From contig JACMOF010000442.1 of the NCBI GenBank assembly GCA_014378155.1, positions 1 through 9,604 on the forward strand: a stretch of 9,604 nucleotides of DNA. Reading direction: 5' to 3'. The notes under the pieces are model-generated. The model ran no database searches, had not been told where the DNA came from, and was given only the letters and a program-made list of their open reading frames with translations. This document shows positions 5,667 to 9,604 of the stretch, in pieces. Origin of the DNA: Caulobacter sp. (lineage in GTDB: Bacteria > Pseudomonadota > Alphaproteobacteria > Caulobacterales > Caulobacteraceae). Made by a program: the position numbers and the translations under genes. The first letter of the stretch is position 1; each line of letters starts with the position of its first letter.

Positions 5667-7979
5667 ATGACCTCGCCTGATCTGATCCTGGCCGCGACGG
5701 CCGGCGCGGTCTGCCTGGCGCTTTGCGCCACGCTCTGGGCGATGTCCCAGCAGCGGCGGTTCGAAAGCCAACTGGCCTCTATGCGGGCCCGCCTGGCCGA
5801 CCTGGAAAGCGGGACCTTGGTCGGCGAAGCCTCGGCCGAAGTCTTCGACACCGTGTTGATCGCGATCGACGGCGGCGCCGCGCGGCTGGTCTCGGGCGAG
5901 GACGCCCTGGCCGCCTGCGCCAGGATCCTCGACGTCGCGCCCAATGCCTCGGCCGTGGTCGAGGCCCTGGTCGCCGCCGATCCCGACCACGCCCACAAGC
6001 TGGCCGCCCTGTTCCAACGCGGCGAGGCCTGCGCCTTCGAGGCGCACCGCGCCGACGGGGGCGTGGTTGTGGAAGGCCGCGTGGCGGGGGCGGTGGCCTG
6101 GCTGCGCCTGGCCGCACCCGCCGTCGACGAGTCGGGCCTGCCCGGCGCCGGGCGTTTCGCCGCCTTCATGGACGGCATGGTCGAGCCGGCCTGGATTTCC
6201 GACGCCGACGGCGCGCCGGTCTGGGGCAATGCGGCCTATCTGCGGGTGGTCGGCGCGGTCTCGGCCGCCGAGGCGGCGCGCGAGGGCCAGACCGTCGACC
6301 GCGCCGCCGACGCCCTCGCCGTCGAGGCCGCCAAGGCCGGCGAGCTGCGCGAGGCCGTGCGTTGGGTGCCGATCGACGCCCGTCGCCGGGCCCTGCGCTT
6401 CTCGGCCCAGCCGCTGGACGGCGGTGGGGTGGGGGTGTTCAGCAGCGACGTCACCGAGGTCGAGGACATGCGCGACGCCCTGCGCAAGCATGTGGCGGCC
6501 CATGACGAGACCCTGAACCACATCGCCGACGCGGTGGCGATCTTCAGCCAGACCCGCCGCCTGGCGTTCCATAACACCGCCTTCGCCGCGCTGTGGGGCC
6601 TGGAGCCGGCCTGGCTGGCCGAGCGACCCACCCACGGCGAGGTGCTGGACCGCCTGCGCCAGCGTCGCCGCCTGCCCGAAACCGTCGATTACGCCAAATG
6701 GAAGGGCGCCGAGCTGGCGCGCTACGAGGATCTGGGACCGCAGGCCGACGAGATGTGGGACCTGCCCGATGGCCGCACCCTGCGCGTGGTGCGCCAGCCC
6801 CACCCGCTGGGCGGCATGCTGCTGCTCTATTCCGACATCACCGGCGAGCTGCGGCTGAAGGCCCAGTACAACGCCCTGATCCAGGTGCAGCAGGCCACGC
6901 TGGACAAGCTGAACGACGCCGTGGCGGTGTTCGGCTCGGACGGCCGGCTGCGGCTGCACAACGAAGCCTTCGAGACCTTCTGGAACGTGTCGGCCATGGC
7001 GCTCGAGGCGGCCGTCGATTTCGAGGGCGTGGTCGAGCTATGCGTGCCGCGCCTGCACGACCTGTCCTTCTGGCGCGAGCTGAAGGGCCGGGTGGCCGAT
7101 CCCGATCCGCAGATGCGCGCGCCCACCTCCGGCGAAACCCGCACCTCGGACAACCGCATCGTGCTCTATCAGAGCCGGCCTCTGCCCGACGGCGCGACCC
7201 TGATCGCCTTCGCCGACGTCACCGACACCCGTCAGCTGGAAAGCGCCCTGGCCGATCGGTCCCAGGCCCTGACCGAGGCCGAACGGCTGAAGCGCGACTT
7301 CGTGGGCAATGTCTCCTACGAGCTGCGCACGCCGCTCACCACGATCATCGGCTATTCGGAGCTGCTGGAGCGGGCCGACGGCCTGTCGGAACGCAGCCGC
7401 GGCCACGTGGCCTCGGTGCGCTCGGCCGCCACCCAACTGGCCCGCTCGATCGACGACGTGCTCGACATGGCCCAGATCGACGCCGGCGAGATGGCGCTGG
7501 AGATCGAGGACATCCGGGTGGCCGGCCTGATGAGCGACGCCCAGGAGCGCTCGCTGAAGATCGCTCAGATCGGCGGCGTGACCCTGGCGGTCGAATGCGA
7601 CAAGGACGTCGGCCTGATCCGAGGCGATCTCAAGCGCCTGTCGCAGATCCTCGACCACCTGGTCGAGAACGCTCTGCGCCAGACGCCGCCGGATGGGGTG
7701 GTCACCCTATCGGCGCGGCGGGCGCTTGGAGAAGTGCGGCTGGACGTCAGGGACACCGGCCGCGGCGTGCCGTTCCATGTGCAGGCCCACATCTTCGACC
7801 GCTTCGTCGGCCGCGATAGGGGCGGCCCGGGTCTGGGCCTGGCGCTGGTCAAGGCTCTGGTCGAGCTGCATGGCGGCTGGGTGGCGCTGGAGAGCGAGCC
7901 CGGCGCGGGCTCGACGTTTACGTGCCACCTTCCAGAGACGCAGCAGCCGGGTGCGGCGCAACCGGAGTTCGGGTTTTAG
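5667..7979 (+). CDS. divL: Cell-cycle tyrosine pseudokinase DivL
   Basis: A 770-residue membrane-anchored sensor-kinase-like protein; Caulobacter crescentus DivL is 769. Order of parts: a single N-terminal transmembrane helix (about 6-26); a short coiled coil (33-50); a degenerate sensor segment; PAS-type domains at roughly 163-265, 284-395 and 408-520; a dimerisation/phosphotransfer helix pair (about 540-610); and an HATPase domain (about 650-756). The phospho-acceptor box reads FVGNVSYELRTPL, with Tyr551 in place of histidine, the DivL hallmark (Tyr550 in C. crescentus). Ala602 in DDVLDMAQIDAGEM matches A601, known to affect DivK binding. The N box (HLVENAL, Asn668), DTGRG (696-700), IFDRF and GPGLGLAL (720-727) are intact, so ATP binding may persist. 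In C. crescentus DivL reads DivK status and activates CckA, and so CtrA. It is divergent from the metallopeptidase gene. Only a distant AGAGG precedes the ATG, so the ribosome binding site is weak. Confidence 0.97.
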   Translation: MTSPDLILAATAGAVCLALCATLWAMSQQRRFESQLASMRARLADLESGTLVGEASAEVFDTVLIAIDGGAARLVSGEDALAACARILDVAPNASAVVEALVAADPDHAHKLAALFQRGEACAFEAHRADGGVVVEGRVAGAVAWLRLAAPAVDESGLPGAGRFAAFMDGMVEPAWISDADGAPVWGNAAYLRVVGAVSAAEAAREGQTVDRAADALAVEAAKAGELREAVRWVPIDARRRALRFSAQPLDGGGVGVFSSDVTEVEDMRDALRKHVAAHDETLNHIADAVAIFSQTRRLAFHNTAFAALWGLEPAWLAERPTHGEVLDRLRQRRRLPETVDYAKWKGAELARYEDLGPQADEMWDLPDGRTLRVVRQPHPLGGMLLLYSDITGELRLKAQYNALIQVQQATLDKLNDAVAVFGSDGRLRLHNEAFETFWNVSAMALEAAVDFEGVVELCVPRLHDLSFWRELKGRVADPDPQMRAPTSGETRTSDNRIVLYQSRPLPDGATLIAFADVTDTRQLESALADRSQALTEAERLKRDFVGNVSYELRTPLTTIIGYSELLERADGLSERSRGHVASVRSAATQLARSIDDVLDMAQIDAGEMALEIEDIRVAGLMSDAQERSLKIAQIGGVTLAVECDKDVGLIRGDLKRLSQILDHLVENALRQTPPDGVVTLSARRALGEVRLDVRDTGRGVPFHVQAHIFDRFVGRDRGGPGLGLALVKALVELHGGWVALESEPGAGSTFTCHLPETQQPGAAQPEFGF

Positions 7980-7984
7980 GTTTT

Positions 7985-8125
7985 AAGTCCTCCCCCTATG
8001 GGGGAGGTGTCGGCAAGCCGACGGAGGGGGGAGAGATACGACCTCAGCCGCACGCAGGATCGATCGACCCTAAAACTCCCCCCACCGATCGCTACGCGAT
8101 CGCCTCCCCCACAGGGGGAGGACTT
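7985..8125. repeat. Compound inverted repeat between convergent genes
   Basis: Two ~50-bp arms (7985-8033 and 8076-8125) face each other around a 42-bp centre. The outer 23 bp match at 22 positions (7985-8007 against 8103-8125). Each arm is itself two hairpins plus a G/C block. Outer hairpins are cctccccc-tat-gggggagg (7989-8007) and cctccccc-aca-gggggagg (8103-8121). Inner hairpins are gtcggc-aa-gccgac (8009-8022) and cgatcgc-tac-gcgatcg (8086-8102). Then comes ggaggggggag (8023-8033) against ctccccccacc (8076-8086), one mismatch. The inner palindromes differ in sequence yet both stay paired, which suggests that structure is what matters. It begins 5 bp after the divL stop and ends 7 bp before the ferredoxin stop, so it may serve as a two-way terminator or mRNA end protector. 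From memory, C/G-block palindromes of this kind recur between genes in Caulobacterales; copy number cannot be judged here. Confidence 0.88.
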
Positions 8126-8132
8126 GCCGAGC

Positions 8133-9604
<1,472 letters not shown>

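Noticed and set aside
5604..6959. 451-codon open frame on the minus strand
   Set aside because: Antisense shadow of the PAS region of divL; no recognisable domain and typical shadow composition.
7985..8125. CerM-type repeat (GANTC-containing intergenic element of Caulobacter) or mobile element ends
   Set aside because: The repeat contains no GANTC, and the 42-bp centre has no room for a transposase; no target-site duplication is evident.
7985..8125. CRISPR array
   Set aside because: The two arms are inverted rather than direct repeats and there are only two of them.

Overview
The window looks like a piece of a Caulobacter-type alphaproteobacterial chromosome. Base composition is high in G+C with strong G/C bias at third codon positions. 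The anchor gene is a near-complete match in layout to DivL, the Caulobacterales cell-cycle pseudokinase: it has a tyrosine where other sensor kinases carry the phospho-accepting histidine. GANTC motifs (the CcrM methylation target) and a compound intergenic palindrome fit the same lineage. I see no rRNA, tRNA, CRISPR array, transposase or phage gene. This is mostly core-genome content with several interesting regulatory and structural details.

Layout, left to right. (1) At 1-1068 (+) is the 3' part of a protein I do not recognise; its last stretch runs antisense into the next gene. (2) At 910-1908 (-) is a zinc-independent NADPH:quinone oxidoreductase. It is divergent, across 69 bp, from (3) an isoaspartyl peptidase/plant-type asparaginase at 1978-2853 (+). 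(4) Phosphoglucomutase, pgm, lies at 2947-4584 (+) behind a promoter placed so that the mRNA would begin at the start codon. (5) After a 124-bp palindrome-rich gap comes a two-gene minus-strand unit: a small HExxH metallopeptidase (5125-5526) whose stop codon overlaps the start of a SWIM zinc-finger protein (4709-5128). (6) A 140-bp divergent intergenic region with two close GANTC sites leads into (7) divL at 5667-7979 (+). (8) A roughly 140-bp compound inverted repeat fills the gap between divL and (9) a convergent minus-strand electron-transfer pair: an adrenodoxin-type [2Fe-2S] ferredoxin (8133-8453) preceded by its FAD/NAD ferredoxin reductase (8489 to beyond the window edge).

How they work together. 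The reductase and ferredoxin form an NADH to FAD to [2Fe-2S] chain that would feed an oxygenase or similar acceptor outside the window. Pgm links glucose-1-phosphate and glucose-6-phosphate for envelope polysaccharide and storage metabolism. DivL is the cell-cycle gene: in Caulobacter crescentus it links DivK status to the CckA-CtrA phosphorelay. The metallopeptidase/SWIM pair has no assigned role, but its tight coupling suggests a joint function. No obviously new multi-gene system is visible. The best leads are the coupled peptidase-SWIM pair, the GANTC pair upstream of divL, the compound palindrome, and two candidate leaderless promoters.
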